The notes under the pieces are model-generated. The model saw only the letters and a list, made by a program, of their open reading frames with translations. It searched no databases and was not told the DNA's origin. This document shows, one piece after another, positions 8,447-17,971 of a stretch of 64,000 nucleotides of DNA (the first letter of the stretch is position 1; each line of letters starts with the position of its first letter). Origin of the DNA: Cernens ardua (GTDB taxonomy: Bacteria; Pseudomonadota; Gammaproteobacteria; Pseudomonadales; Halomonadaceae). The translations under genes and the position numbers were made by a program. Location: NCBI RefSeq assembly GCF_051251085.1, contig NZ_JBPCZH010000005.1, positions 62,001-126,000 of the forward strand, read 5' to 3'.

Positions 8447-9697
8447 ATGAGCACTGCAGACGCCAACGTTGAACAACCTGCTTTCACAAAACGTCCTCCT
8501 GCCAGGCGTATTGTTTCAGAAGAAGAGGCTATTCGTGTTGCCCATGAGCTGGCAGCAGAATTCAAAAAGGGAGCACAAGCCCGCGACCGCGATGCCCTTC
8601 AGCCAATAGCTGAACTGGATGCTTATTCTTCCAGTGGATTATGGGCGATTACAGTACCGAAGGAATATGGGGGTATTGGCGCTTCGTATGTCACTGTGGC
8701 ACGCATTTTCGCCATCATCAGTGCAGCCGATTCTTCTCTGGGACAATTGCCTCAAAACCATTTCGGTTACGTCAATATCATCGAGGCGAATGGGTCTGAT
8801 GCGCAGAAACGGGAGCTCTTCAGCCTTGTATTACAAGGGGCCAGAATCGGCAATGCACAGAGCGAAAAACGTAACGCACGTAATCAATCATCGCGGGCTC
8901 ATGTGGGTATTTTCGAAACATTGATCACTCGGCTGGATTCACAGCGCTCACGTGTCGATGGCACAAAATTTTATTCGACCGGCGCGCTGTTTGCTGACCT
9001 TATACCCGTCCCTGCCACCAATAATGAGGGTGAGGTCGAAATTGCCTTTTTTGATGCCAATACTCCGGGGCTGACGGTTATCAATGATTGGAGTAGCTTC
9101 GGGCAGCGCACCACCTTTAGCGGTACTGTTGAGTTGGATGGTGCTGTTATCCCCAATCGCCGAGTATTGCCCGGCAAGATTCCCGATGATCTTTCACCCA
9201 ATGGCCCGATTTCGCAATTGATGCAGGCTGCTATTGATCTCGGTATCGGGAATGCGGCACTGGAGGATACGTTGACTTATGTGCGGGAGCGTGCCCACCC
9301 ATGGATAGATAGTGGTGTTGAGAAAGCGGTGGATGACCCCTTGTCGCTGTCGCTGATCGGGCGTCTGGATACACAGCGTGATGCTGCCGATGCACTGGTG
9401 GAACGTGCTGCACGTCGCATCGATGAAGCCCGCCGGACACCGAGTGAAAAGGCGTTGAATGAAGCCTCGGTAGCGATTGCCCGCTCCAAAATAGCCACCA
9501 CTGAATATGCACTGGAGGCTGCTCAGCGATTGTTCGAATTGAGTGGCACCAGTTCCACGCTGGGCGAATTCGGCTATGACCGCCACTGGCGTAATGCGCG
9601 TGTACATACCTTACATGACCCTGTGCGCTGGAAATTCCATCTGTTAGGCAATTACCTGCTCAATGGTGTGCCTCCCAAACGCCACGCATGGAACTGA
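8447..9697 (+). CDS. SfnB-family sulfur acquisition oxidoreductase (acyl-CoA dehydrogenase fold)
   Basis: Flavoprotein of 416 residues with the acyl-CoA dehydrogenase fold, belonging to the SfnB/DszC branch used as flavin-dependent oxygenases in organosulfur breakdown rather than in fatty acid oxidation. Seen: N-terminal helical part, middle beta part with SAEKRNAR-like flavin region (here NAQSEKRNARN), DGTKFYSTGALFADL, DWSSFGQRTTFSGTVELDG, and a C-terminal helical bundle ending FGYDRHWRNARVHTLHDPVRWK, the usual SfnB tail. The ATG at 8447 has GGAG six bases upstream; the in-frame TTG at 8435 lies before that site. First gene of a five-gene operon behind a sigma54 promoter. Exact substrate unknown; an alkyl sulfone or sulfonate intermediate is likely. 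Confidence 0.85.
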   Translation: MSTADANVEQPAFTKRPPARRIVSEEEAIRVAHELAAEFKKGAQARDRDALQPIAELDAYSSSGLWAITVPKEYGGIGASYVTVARIFAIISAADSSLGQLPQNHFGYVNIIEANGSDAQKRELFSLVLQGARIGNAQSEKRNARNQSSRAHVGIFETLITRLDSQRSRVDGTKFYSTGALFADLIPVPATNNEGEVEIAFFDANTPGLTVINDWSSFGQRTTFSGTVELDGAVIPNRRVLPGKIPDDLSPNGPISQLMQAAIDLGIGNAALEDTLTYVRERAHPWIDSGVEKAVDDPLSLSLIGRLDTQRDAADALVERAARRIDEARRTPSEKALNEASVAIARSKIATTEYALEAAQRLFELSGTSSTLGEFGYDRHWRNARVHTLHDPVRWKFHLLGNYLLNGVPPKRHAWN

Positions 9698-9734
9698 ATG
9701 CAGTTACCAATAGAAGAACATTCAGGAGGGCATC

Positions 9735-11102
9735 ATGGCGAATGAAATTCTGTTCAATGCATTTGACATGAATTGCATCGTACATCAATCACCGGGGCTG
9801 TGGCGGCATCCCCGGGACCACGCACGTGGTTATAAACGACTGGACTACTGGCTTGACTTGGCAAAGACCCTGGAAAGGGGGCGTTTTGATGCACTCTTTC
9901 TAGCTGATGTATTGGGCGTCTATGACGTTTATAAAGGCGGTCCTGAATCGGCGCTTAAAGGGGCGGTGCAAGTCCCGGTCAATGATCCATTGCCACTTGT
10001 ATCCGCCATGTCAACGGTGACAGACCATCTGGGATTTGGTTTAACGGCTTCTCTTTCATTCGAACATCCGTATCCCTTTGCACGACGTCTTTCTACGCTG
10101 GACCATCTGACAGAAGGGCGTGTGGCCTGGAATATCGTGACTTCCTATCTGAATAGCGGGGCACTGAACATCGGGCAAAAAGCGCAATTGGATCATGACC
10201 AGCGCTATGACCTGGCGGAAGAGTATCTGGAGGTTTGCTACAAACTGTGGGAGGGCAGTTGGGAAGATGATGCGGTGGTCAATGATGCTGACCGTGGTAT
10301 TTACACAGACCCTACCCGGGTACACGGCATCCATCATAAAGGGCGCCATTTTGAAGTGCCGGGGTTTCATTTGAGTGAACCTTCTCCTCAAAGAACACCG
10401 TTGCTGTTTCAGGCAGGCGCTTCCAAACGGGGAACCGCCTTCGCTGCGCAACATGCCGAATGTGTTTTTGTCTCAGCTCCCTCTAAAGTCGTCCTGCGTA
10501 AAGTAGTAGAAGGGCTACGGCATCAGGCTGAATTGGCAGGGCGTGATCCCCATGCCATCAAAATATTCAATCTGCATACTGTCATCGTCGATGAGACGGA
10601 AGAGAAAGCCGGGGCACGTCACAAGGACTATCTCCGATACGTAGATCTGGAGTCAGCACTGACCTTGTTCTCTGGCTGGACGGGGTTGGATATGTCGACA
10701 TTCCCACCACAGGCCCCTTTGAAGCATGTCTCAACCAATGCAATTCAGTCAGCGATAGAAGCCTATTCGACAGCTGACCCCGGACGTGTGTGGACGCCGG
10801 AAGAGATTGCGCATTGGGTCGGTATCGGTGGGCAGGGCCCTTTAACGGTGGGTAGCGCCGAACAGGTGGCCGATGAATTGGAGGAGTGGGTGGCGGAGAC
10901 GGGTATCGATGGTTTTAATTTTGCCTATGCCGTTACCCCTGAAACGTTCGAATCCATTGTTGACCTACTGGTGCCAGAGCTGACTCGACGTGGCCGCTAC
11001 AAATCGCACTATCAGGACGGTACGCTGCGCCACAAGCTGTTTGGGGGCGGTGATCGTTTGCAGGCTCCCCATCCCGGGGCTGGGTACCGTTACCAGAGCT
11101 AA
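9735..11102 (+). CDS. FMN-dependent monooxygenase, NtaA/SnaA/DszA family
   Basis: Luciferase-like (LLM) flavin monooxygenase of 455 residues that uses reduced FMN from a separate reductase to cleave C-S or C-N bonds. Family marks are FNAFDMNCIVHQSPGLWRHP, the LADVLGVYDVY segment, SFEHPYPFARRLSTLDHLT, GRVAWNIVTSYLNS, the KLWEGSWEDDAV block and FQAGASKRG. An excellent AGGAGGGC stands before the ATG. No flavin reductase gene is in the window, so the partner must be elsewhere. It shares sequence and an identical 17-base start region with the second LLM gene at 12105, pointing to an old duplication. Its role in sulfur acquisition is inferred from the operon. Confidence 0.87.
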   Translation: MANEILFNAFDMNCIVHQSPGLWRHPRDHARGYKRLDYWLDLAKTLERGRFDALFLADVLGVYDVYKGGPESALKGAVQVPVNDPLPLVSAMSTVTDHLGFGLTASLSFEHPYPFARRLSTLDHLTEGRVAWNIVTSYLNSGALNIGQKAQLDHDQRYDLAEEYLEVCYKLWEGSWEDDAVVNDADRGIYTDPTRVHGIHHKGRHFEVPGFHLSEPSPQRTPLLFQAGASKRGTAFAAQHAECVFVSAPSKVVLRKVVEGLRHQAELAGRDPHAIKIFNLHTVIVDETEEKAGARHKDYLRYVDLESALTLFSGWTGLDMSTFPPQAPLKHVSTNAIQSAIEAYSTADPGRVWTPEEIAHWVGIGGQGPLTVGSAEQVADELEEWVAETGIDGFNFAYAVTPETFESIVDLLVPELTRRGRYKSHYQDGTLRHKLFGGGDRLQAPHPGAGYRYQS

Positions 11103-11134
11103 CGTATAAATCGATAATACAAGGAGCTGTGCCC

Positions 11135-12112
11135 GTGTTCAGAGTGTCTCTATGGTCTACAAGGAAGTCCACTGTCACCTTCTTGCCCAAACATGTGATG
11201 GTGAAATCCACGAGAGGGGAAGATACAGAGATAGGGGGGAGGGGATACATCCCCACCGTTCTGGTACGGCGAGCCATCGTGGCCCTGAGCCTGTTGGCTG
11301 CCCCGCTGATGGCATGGCAGGCTTTTGCGTCTCCGCTCCGTTTGGCTATCAATAGTGATCCTACTGATAGTGCGATCTATGCGGCTGTTGCGGTTGCCAA
11401 AAAGGAAGGACTCAATGTTCAGGTGACTGAGCTGAACGATTGGGTGACCCCCAATACCGGGCTGGCGAATGGCGATTTTGACTTCAACTATTTTGAACAC
11501 CGGCCTTTCCTTGCCAATGCGAACCAAAACCTTGGTTTACACCTTGTCCCGGTAGGCTTCGGTATTGAAGATAAAACCTGCCTGTATTCCAGTAAACATG
11601 CTACCGCCAGTCAGATTCCTGACGGTGCGCGTGCGGCGATAGCCGATGACCCGGTAAATGAATCGCGAGGGCTCTCGCTTTATCAACGGGCGGGGTTGAT
11701 CACGCTTAAAAAATCCACAAAAGGGTTGGCATCATTGCAGGATATTGCCGCCAATCCCAGGCACCTCAAATTTGTTGAAATGCAGGGCCCCATGCTGGCA
11801 CGTGCCATTTCGGATGTTGATATCGCTCAAAGCTACCCTATCTATGTCAAGGCCGCCGGGACGTTGGATCCAAGTCATTATCTGGTCTGCAGCGATGATA
11901 AGACGGGCAAGTATGCGCTGGTATTCGTTTCTCGGGAAGACAATCGTAATGACCCTCGCATTCAGAAATTCATTCACATTTACCAAACGGCACCGCAGGT
12001 GAGAGCCGCCCTTGATAAGGTATATGGCGATGCTTCCCTGTATGAGCTGGCCTGGCAGAAATATTCGTTGGACGCTTCACCTTCATCCTCTTCAGGAGGG
12101 CATCATGAGTAA
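11135..12112 (+). CDS. MetQ/NlpA-family substrate-binding protein
   Basis: Periplasmic solute-binding protein of the methionine ABC-type family (NlpA fold), about 325 residues from the GTG at 11135, which has AAGGAG at a good distance. A signal peptide (RRAIVALSLLAAPLMAWQAFA) begins only some 45 residues in, so the true start may be later, for example GTG 11279. There is no lipobox cysteine, unlike MetQ. The mature part starts SPLRLAINSDPTDSAIYAAV and keeps GDFDFNYFEHRPFL and ALVFVSREDN. No ABC permease or ATPase gene accompanies it here. The last residues (SGGHHE) are read from the ribosome site and start of the next gene, overlapping by 8 bp. Probable ligand: a sulfur compound. Confidence 0.82.
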   Translation: MFRVSLWSTRKSTVTFLPKHVMVKSTRGEDTEIGGRGYIPTVLVRRAIVALSLLAAPLMAWQAFASPLRLAINSDPTDSAIYAAVAVAKKEGLNVQVTELNDWVTPNTGLANGDFDFNYFEHRPFLANANQNLGLHLVPVGFGIEDKTCLYSSKHATASQIPDGARAAIADDPVNESRGLSLYQRAGLITLKKSTKGLASLQDIAANPRHLKFVEMQGPMLARAISDVDIAQSYPIYVKAAGTLDPSHYLVCSDDKTGKYALVFVSREDNRNDPRIQKFIHIYQTAPQVRAALDKVYGDASLYELAWQKYSLDASPSSSSGGHHE

Positions 12113-13556
12113 ACGTATTATCCTCAATGCCTTTGATATGACCTGTGTTAGCCATCAGGCTGCGGGTACCTGGCGTCATCCCAACAATCAGGCGTGGCGT
12201 TACAAGGATCTGGATTATTGGACCGAATTGGCGCAACTACTGGAACGCGGCGGATTCGATTCGCTCTTCATCGCCGATGTCGTGGGTGTCTACGATGTCT
12301 TCCGAGGGTCTGTTGCCGGTGCATTGGAGGATGCCGATCAGGTACCGGTCAATGATCCCTTTATGCAAATTTCGGCCATGGCTGCTGTTACCAGGCACTT
12401 GGGTTTTGGTGTTACGGCGGCCGTCACCTACGAACAGCCTTATTTGTTGGCCCGAAAATTCACTACACTGGACCACCTGACGAAGGGGCGTGTTGCGTGG
12501 AATGTGGTGACGTCCTACCTGAATAGTGCCGCTGTTAATTTGGGGCATCAACAACAGATTTCACATGACGAACGCTATAACATCGCTGATGAATTTCTCG
12601 ATGTCACTTATAAGCTGTGGGAAGGCTCATGGGAAGATGGCGCCGTTATTCGCGATCGTGAGCGTGGTATTTTTACCGATCCCGGCAAAGTGCACCCTAT
12701 TCATCATCAGGGCCACTACTATCAGGTGCCCGGTATCCATTTGTCGGAACCTTCTCCTCAGCGGACACCGGTGATTTTTCAGGCGGGAGCATCCTCTCGT
12801 GGGCGTGCTTTCGCTGCAAAGCATGCCGAAGGTATCTTCATTAGCCCCGCGACACCTGAACAGGCACGCGAGGTAACGCAGGATATACGCCAACGAGCCA
12901 ACGCCGAAGGCAGACATGAAGGGGATATTCGGATATTTACCCTGTTAACCGTTATTACGGGCGAAAGTGATGCGGCAGCACAGGCCAAGTACGAAGAATA
13001 TCAGCGCCTGGCCAGCGGCGAAGGTATGTTGACCTTCTATGGTGGTTGGACGGGGGTTGATTTTTCCACATTCGACCCGGACGAGCCTCTTGAAGCAATT
13101 GATAATGACAGTATTCGTTCCGTTCTGGAGTTGCTTGCCAAGGCAGATCCTGAGCGCCGCTGGACGGTTCGCGATATCGTTGAAAGGCGAAGTATCGGTG
13201 GCTTGGGGCCTGTGTTGGTCGGCGGGCCGCAAAGGGTGGCTGACGAACTTGAGCGTTGGGTCGATGTGGGCGGCGTAGACGGTTTCAATTTGGCCTATGC
13301 CATTACTCCGGGAACATTTGCTGATTTTATCGATTTCATTGTGCCGGAACTGAAACGCAGAGGGCGCGTACGCGATCAGTATACCTCGAATACATTGCGC
13401 GAAACGCTCTTGGATACGGACTCCCCAAAAGTCGCGGAAAGCCACCCCGCCGCACGTTATCGGGGGGCCTACGTAGGCAAGACCAGTGCAGCAGAAGGCA
13501 CGCGCCCATCCGTTATTCTGGATAATTCGGCTAATGAAGGGGGCTTCCATGAGTGA
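12105..13556 (+). CDS. FMN-dependent monooxygenase, NtaA/SnaA/DszA family (second copy)
   Basis: Second LLM flavin monooxygenase, 483 residues, clearly a paralogue of the 9735 product: FNAFDMTCVSHQAAGTWRHP, SLFIADVVGVYDVF, LDHLTKGRVAWNVVTSYLNS, KLWEGSWEDGAV, PSPQRTPVIFQAGASSRG and DGFNLAYAITPGTF. ATG 12105 follows AGGAGGGC; the upstream in-frame codons at 12012 overlap the binding-protein gene and are not used. It carries a C-terminal tail of about 35 residues absent from the paralogue. The stop overlaps the next start by 8 bp (ATGAGTGA). A different organosulfur substrate from the first copy is plausible but not provable. Confidence 0.87.
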   Translation: MSKRIILNAFDMTCVSHQAAGTWRHPNNQAWRYKDLDYWTELAQLLERGGFDSLFIADVVGVYDVFRGSVAGALEDADQVPVNDPFMQISAMAAVTRHLGFGVTAAVTYEQPYLLARKFTTLDHLTKGRVAWNVVTSYLNSAAVNLGHQQQISHDERYNIADEFLDVTYKLWEGSWEDGAVIRDRERGIFTDPGKVHPIHHQGHYYQVPGIHLSEPSPQRTPVIFQAGASSRGRAFAAKHAEGIFISPATPEQAREVTQDIRQRANAEGRHEGDIRIFTLLTVITGESDAAAQAKYEEYQRLASGEGMLTFYGGWTGVDFSTFDPDEPLEAIDNDSIRSVLELLAKADPERRWTVRDIVERRSIGGLGPVLVGGPQRVADELERWVDVGGVDGFNLAYAITPGTFADFIDFIVPELKRRGRVRDQYTSNTLRETLLDTDSPKVAESHPAARYRGAYVGKTSAAEGTRPSVILDNSANEGGFHE

Positions 13557-14808
13557 TCAGGACCAGTATCAAACGGCAGCAAAGGAAAATAGGGCTTATT
13601 CAGCTCACACGCCTTATTCGGATGAGGCATTGCTTTCGGAGTTCGCTCCCCTCTTTGAAAAAATAAAAGAGGGGCAGAAAGCTCGAGAGGAGGAGCGTCA
13701 ACTACCCTATGAAGGTATTCAATGGCTGAAAGAGGCACGCTTCGGTGCTGTTAGAATTCCTCAGGAGTTCGGTGGGTTCGGTGCTACCATTCCCCAATTG
13801 GTACGCTTGTGGATCGCATTGGCGACAGCCGATTCAAATCTGACCCAAGCCTTGCGCGCGCATTTTGCTTTGGTTGAAGATTATCTGAACCGCCCCCCGA
13901 GTGAATATCGGGATCGCTGGCTTCGCCGCTTTGCTGAAGGAGATTTGGCGGGTAATGGCTGGAGTGAAATTGGCAATGCCAAAGTAGGTGAACTACAGAC
14001 CAAAATATCATCCGACGGTGATGGCTGGCGTATCAATGGTGCCAAATACTACAGCACCGGTAGTATTTATGCGGACTGGATCGATGTGCTGGCTGATGAT
14101 ATCGAGGATGGTCATAAAGTGAACGCGGTGGTCTCCACTCACCAAACCGGGGTGACCCGCCGGGATGATTGGGACGGCTTCGGACAGCGCACCACAGGGA
14201 CCGGTACGACGTTATTCGAAGATGCCTGGGTGGAGGGGGATGACCGTATTGATTTTACTGATAGATTCGTTTATCAGACGGCCTTCTATCAGTTGAATCT
14301 TGTCGCTGCACTCACGGGGGTAGGCAAAGCCATTGAGCGTGATGTCGCTCAGGAAGTGGCATCGCGTACGCGCGTTTACAGCCACGGTAACGCGGATCGG
14401 GTGGCGGATGATCCGCAAATTCTGCAAGTGGTTGGGCGTATTTCTGCACAGATATTCGCTGTGGAAGCGGCTGTTTTAAAAGCAGCTGAAGAATCTCAGC
14501 GCACCTATGAAGCGCAGGTGGCAGGGGATCTCTCAACCCGCGATAGCGCTAATATCGAAGCAGAGCTTTCTTCGGCGCGTGCGCAAATTGTAGCTGCTGA
14601 TCACGTATTGAGCGCAGCAACGTCTCTTTTCAACGCGTTGGGCGCCTCTGCAACACGGGCCGACAAACAGCTGGATCGACATTGGCGAAATGCACGGACA
14701 TTAGCGTCTCACAACCCCTTGATTTACAAGGAGCGCATTATTGGAGACTGGGTCGTGAACAAGCGTCTGGCCGACTCTTTCCGCTGGAGTATAGGTCAGG
14801 GCAAATAA
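13549..14808 (+). CDS. DszC/SfnB-like flavin-dependent oxidoreductase (acyl-CoA dehydrogenase fold)
   Basis: Flavoprotein of 419 residues with the acyl-CoA dehydrogenase fold, related to but distinct from the product at 8447. Seen: VRIPQEFGGFGATIPQL, LAGNGWSEIGNAKVG in the flavin region, INGAKYYSTGSIYADW, DDWDGFGQRTTGTGTTLF and the C-terminal LDRHWRNARTLASHNPLIYKERIIGDW. The ATG at 13549 overlaps the preceding stop and has AAGGGGG upstream; the in-frame codons from 13486 lie inside the previous gene. Last gene of the operon, followed by a terminator. By analogy with DszC it would oxygenate a sulfur compound with reduced flavin. Confidence 0.84.
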   Translation: MSDQDQYQTAAKENRAYSAHTPYSDEALLSEFAPLFEKIKEGQKAREEERQLPYEGIQWLKEARFGAVRIPQEFGGFGATIPQLVRLWIALATADSNLTQALRAHFALVEDYLNRPPSEYRDRWLRRFAEGDLAGNGWSEIGNAKVGELQTKISSDGDGWRINGAKYYSTGSIYADWIDVLADDIEDGHKVNAVVSTHQTGVTRRDDWDGFGQRTTGTGTTLFEDAWVEGDDRIDFTDRFVYQTAFYQLNLVAALTGVGKAIERDVAQEVASRTRVYSHGNADRVADDPQILQVVGRISAQIFAVEAAVLKAAEESQRTYEAQVAGDLSTRDSANIEAELSSARAQIVAADHVLSAATSLFNALGASATRADKQLDRHWRNARTLASHNPLIYKERIIGDWVVNKRLADSFRWSIGQGK

Positions 14809-14888
14809 GCTTGGCTCCTGGCCGGTGACTGCCTTTAAAGGTTCAGAACAAGGCTTTCAATGTAAACACGCAGGAAATGTAAAGCTAT

Positions 14889-14925
14889 AGGGGGGAGCCC
14901 GATGAATAAGGCTCCCCTTTATTTT
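14889..14925 (+). terminator. Terminator of the sulfur-scavenging operon
   Basis: Arms GGGGAGCC and GGCTCCCC around a GATGAATAA loop, followed by TTTATTTT, about 80 bases after the last stop codon. Confidence 0.82.
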
Positions 14926-15348
14926 GGACGGTCGCATTGATTTCAGAAGAAACAGGTTTTGGAGGTCATGTTTCAAGGGGAGAATATCCAGAACAGCCTT
15001 TATTCAACACAGTTGTCCTTGCTAAAAGCCATTTTTGTCTTAAATCAATCTGTTGGTTGTATAGCCTTCTCCACGCTTATCTCTATACTATCATTCCCTG
15101 AAGAAAGAGCCCTAACCGGCTTGCTGTGTTTGCATGCGACTACACGAATGCAATGAATGACACATCCTTCTTCCAGCGTAATCAAAGCATGCACTATTCA
15201 CGTAAATATATATTTTTTGCTCGTCGTGAAAGGGTATTTTAATTTTTCAATTTTGTAGAAATGCATATCCGTATTACAGTATCTGTCAGTGAAAAGGTGT
15301 GTATTTTCTTGAGTTTTTTGAATTTTTATCCGGACAATGAGGATATCC
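14926..15348. other. Non-coding region upstream of ndh
   Basis: No supported gene; short ORFs here lack homology and ribosome sites. The AT-rich stretch at 15195-15330 is the likely promoter region of the NADH dehydrogenase gene, but no single promoter stands out. Confidence 0.5.
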
Positions 15349-16650
15349 ATGAGCCAACCCCGTATTGTGATCGTAGGTGGTGGTGCCGGTGGTATTGAAC
15401 TGGCGACGCGGCTGGGGCGTAGTCTTGGCCGTCGTGGTAAGGCAGATATTACGCTGGTTGACCGTAACCCCATGCATATTTGGAAACCTCTGTTGCACGA
15501 AGTGGCGGTAGGGGCAATTGATACGGATATAGATCAGGTATCCTATCTTAGCCATTCACATGCCAACGGGTATCGTTTTCAGTTGGGGAGTCTGGATTCA
15601 TTGGATCGCGAGGGGCAGCGCATTGGTCTGGCGCCCATTTACGATAACGATGGCGAGCTGATTCTGCCGGCGCGTTACGTTGACTATGACTATCTGGTGC
15701 TGGCTCTGGGCAGTATTTCGAATGATTTCGGCACCCCCGGGGTACGTGACAACTGCTTTATGCTCGATAGCCCTCAACAGGCCGAGAAATTCCGCCAGGA
15801 GATGCTGAATACCTTCCTGCGCAAGACATCCAACGTCTCGGGCAAGGAAGATGAAGAGCTATCGGTTGCGATTGTAGGGGCTGGTGCCACTGGGGTGGAG
15901 CTTTCTGCCGAACTCTTCAGTGCCATGGATATGTTGAGCAGTTACAACGGTCATGATTTCCCGCGCAGTCGTTTGCGTGTACATATCATTGAGGCCGCCC
16001 CCCGCATTCTTCCGGCGCTTGGGGAACGTATCAGTGAAAACGTGTATCGTCAGTTGGAAGCGCTGGGCGTTAAAATCCACACGAATACGATGGTCTCCAG
16101 TGCTGACGAGAAAGGCTTCGTTACGGCAGACGGTGAGCGTGTTGATGCGGATCTGATGGTATGGGCTGCGGGCGTGAAAGGGCCGGAGATTCTATCCAAA
16201 CTGGGCTTGTCAACTCGACCGAATAACCAGATCAACGTTGAGCAATCGCTTGTCAGTGTAGATGATCCGCGTATTTTTGCGATTGGTGACTGCGCTGCCT
16301 GTCCGCAACCGGGTGATAAACTGGTGCCCCCTCGTGCGCAGTCTGCTCACCAGATGGCGAGTCAACTGGTCAAGAACCTCAAGAATGCAATAGCGGGTAA
16401 AGAGCTCGTACCTTATGTATATAAAGATATGGGGTCTCTGGTATCGCTCTCCCACTTCCAAACCTTTGGTAGCCTGATGAATGGCCGTTCATTGCGTGGC
16501 CTGTTTGTTGAAGGATGGGTCGCCAAGCTTTCCTACACGTCTCTTTATCGCATGCACCAGCTCGCCATTTACGGATGGCCTCGTACTGTAGCCAAAGTAA
16601 TTGTGGATCGCCTGAACCGTTGGCTACGTCCGAAACTGAAATTGCACTGA
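15349..16650 (+). CDS. ndh: Type II NADH:quinone oxidoreductase (NDH-2)
   Basis: Peripheral inner-membrane FAD enzyme that oxidises NADH and reduces quinone without pumping protons; 433 residues. Two dinucleotide-binding motifs are visible: IVGGGAGGIELATRLG near the N-terminus for FAD and IVGAGATGVELSAEL near residue 175 for NADH. IFAIGDCA is the third FAD contact, and the C-terminal part has the amphipathic region expected for membrane attachment. ATG 15349 is preferred over ATG 15337 because TGAGGA lies six bases before it. With two PQQ dehydrogenases nearby, it fits a respiratory chain fed by several non-pumping dehydrogenases. Confidence 0.93.
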   Translation: MSQPRIVIVGGGAGGIELATRLGRSLGRRGKADITLVDRNPMHIWKPLLHEVAVGAIDTDIDQVSYLSHSHANGYRFQLGSLDSLDREGQRIGLAPIYDNDGELILPARYVDYDYLVLALGSISNDFGTPGVRDNCFMLDSPQQAEKFRQEMLNTFLRKTSNVSGKEDEELSVAIVGAGATGVELSAELFSAMDMLSSYNGHDFPRSRLRVHIIEAAPRILPALGERISENVYRQLEALGVKIHTNTMVSSADEKGFVTADGERVDADLMVWAAGVKGPEILSKLGLSTRPNNQINVEQSLVSVDDPRIFAIGDCAACPQPGDKLVPPRAQSAHQMASQLVKNLKNAIAGKELVPYVYKDMGSLVSLSHFQTFGSLMNGRSLRGLFVEGWVAKLSYTSLYRMHQLAIYGWPRTVAKVIVDRLNRWLRPKLKLH

Positions 16651-16930
16651 GGCTGGCAAAAGTGTAGCGGATAAAAAGGGAGTGATGCCTGGGGGGAATA
16701 GCGGTTGAGAAGGGCTACCGCCTTTGTAAAAGGGTGTCAATGCGGGGTGTTGATGGAAAAAGTCGCTTTCTGACCATTGTCACGGAATAAAGGCTGTCAT
16801 GCAGCCTTTCTAATGACTTCGTCATCTTGGCTCTTGGCTCTTGGCTCTTGGCTTTTCTATATAGCTTCGAAAAGCCATCAGGGCCTCAGAAGCTCAGCAT
16901 CATAAAAATCTATCAGTGCCTTAAGACAAA
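16651..16930. repeat. Intergenic region with small hairpins and a heptamer tandem repeat
   Basis: No gene. A hairpin AAAGGCTG/CAGCCTTT at 16787-16809 lacks a T-run. The heptamer CTTGGCT is repeated four times in tandem at 16826-16853, likely slippage-prone. Confidence 0.6.
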
Positions 16931-16967
16931 GCGCCTGCCGGTATTACCCGACAGGCGCTTTTTCATG
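16931..16967. terminator. Bidirectional terminator between ndh and the aldo/keto reductase gene
   Basis: AAGCGCCTG and CAGGCGCTT arms with CCGG/CCG inside form a strong stem around 16931-16963, with T-run on the plus strand and A-run before it; it can serve both convergent genes. Confidence 0.82.
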
Positions 16968-16990
16968 CTCAAGCATGCAAGAGGCAATGC

Positions 16991-17971
16991 TTAACGGTTT
17001 GGTGGGGCCATGAATTCAGGCCCAACCGGCTCTTTGATGTCACGTGTGAGCAGCTCATTGATCTCTTGTTTGTCCTGATCGCTCAGGCTCCAACCAAAGA
17101 CACCCTTAATACCCTCAATTTGACCGGGTTTACGTGCACCCCAAAGCGCAACCATTGGGCCTTGATCCAATACCCAACGAATCGCCAGCTGAAGCACACT
17201 CTTGCCATGACGATCAGCAATGGGGCGTAGATCATCAACTGCTTTCAGATACTGTTCAAAGCGCGGAGACTGGAATTTAGGATCGTTGCTACGAAGATCC
17301 GAGTCGGGGAAGTGAGAATCTGCATTCATTTTCCCTGCCAGCAGGCCGCGGCATAATGCTCCATAGCCGAGTCCCACCAACCCATTACGTTCCATGTAGG
17401 GTAGGATTTCCGCTTCAATATCCCGTTCAAACAGATTGTAGGGAGGCTGCACCGTACTGAGCGGCGCATGTGCCTTGAAGCGATCCATTTGCTCAATTGA
17501 ATAGTTGGAAACACCCAGGGCGCGTACTTTACCTTCCTTGACCAGTTGATTCAGCGTATCTGCGGTTTCTTCGATAGGCGTTTTTTCGTCAGGCCAATGA
17601 ACCTGATAAAGGTCGATATAATCGGTTTTCAGTCGGCGCAGAGAGTCCTCGACTTCCTGACGAATACGCTCTGGGCGGCTGTCACGAAAAGGGGATTCAT
17701 CTTTCCAGTTGAGACCAAGCTTGGTGGCAATAACCACCTGATCCCTTTTTCCTTCCAACGCCTTGCCAACGACCTCTTCGGAATGCCCAAAACCATAAAC
17801 CGGAGCTGTGTCGATGAAATTGACACCCTCTTCCAGGGCACGGTGGATGGTACGGATTGAATTGTCATCATCCGGTCCACCCCACATCCAGCCGCCGATA
17901 GCCCAGGTTCCCAGAGCTACACGCGAAACCGGTGAAGAGATTCCTTTGATCTGAATGGTGTCGTTCGCCAT
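16991..17971 (-). CDS. Aldo/keto reductase
   Basis: NADPH-dependent aldo/keto reductase of 326 residues with a TIM-barrel fold. The catalytic tetrad is visible: Asp in FIDTAPVYG with its Tyr four residues on, Lys in VIATKLGLNW and His in YQVHWPD. Cofactor-binding elements GVSNYSIEQM and the C-terminal LWGARKPGQIEGI loop are present. The ATG at 17971 follows AAGGGG; the longer frame to 18043 would add 24 unrelated residues. Single gene; substrate unknown, but a sugar, aldehyde or methylglyoxal is typical. Confidence 0.88.
   Translation of the reverse strand: MANDTIQIKGISSPVSRVALGTWAIGGWMWGGPDDDNSIRTIHRALEEGVNFIDTAPVYGFGHSEEVVGKALEGKRDQVVIATKLGLNWKDESPFRDSRPERIRQEVEDSLRRLKTDYIDLYQVHWPDEKTPIEETADTLNQLVKEGKVRALGVSNYSIEQMDRFKAHAPLSTVQPPYNLFERDIEAEILPYMERNGLVGLGYGALCRGLLAGKMNADSHFPDSDLRSNDPKFQSPRFEQYLKAVDDLRPIADRHGKSVLQLAIRWVLDQGPMVALWGARKPGQIEGIKGVFGWSLSDQDKQEINELLTRDIKEPVGPEFMAPPNR

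Noticed and set aside
12945..13550. Minus-strand ORF of 201 codons opposite the second monooxygenase gene
   Set aside because: Antisense shadow; no homology pattern and no ribosome site.
14959..15156. ORF of 65 codons between the sulfur operon and ndh
   Set aside because: No ribosome site and no recognisable protein features.
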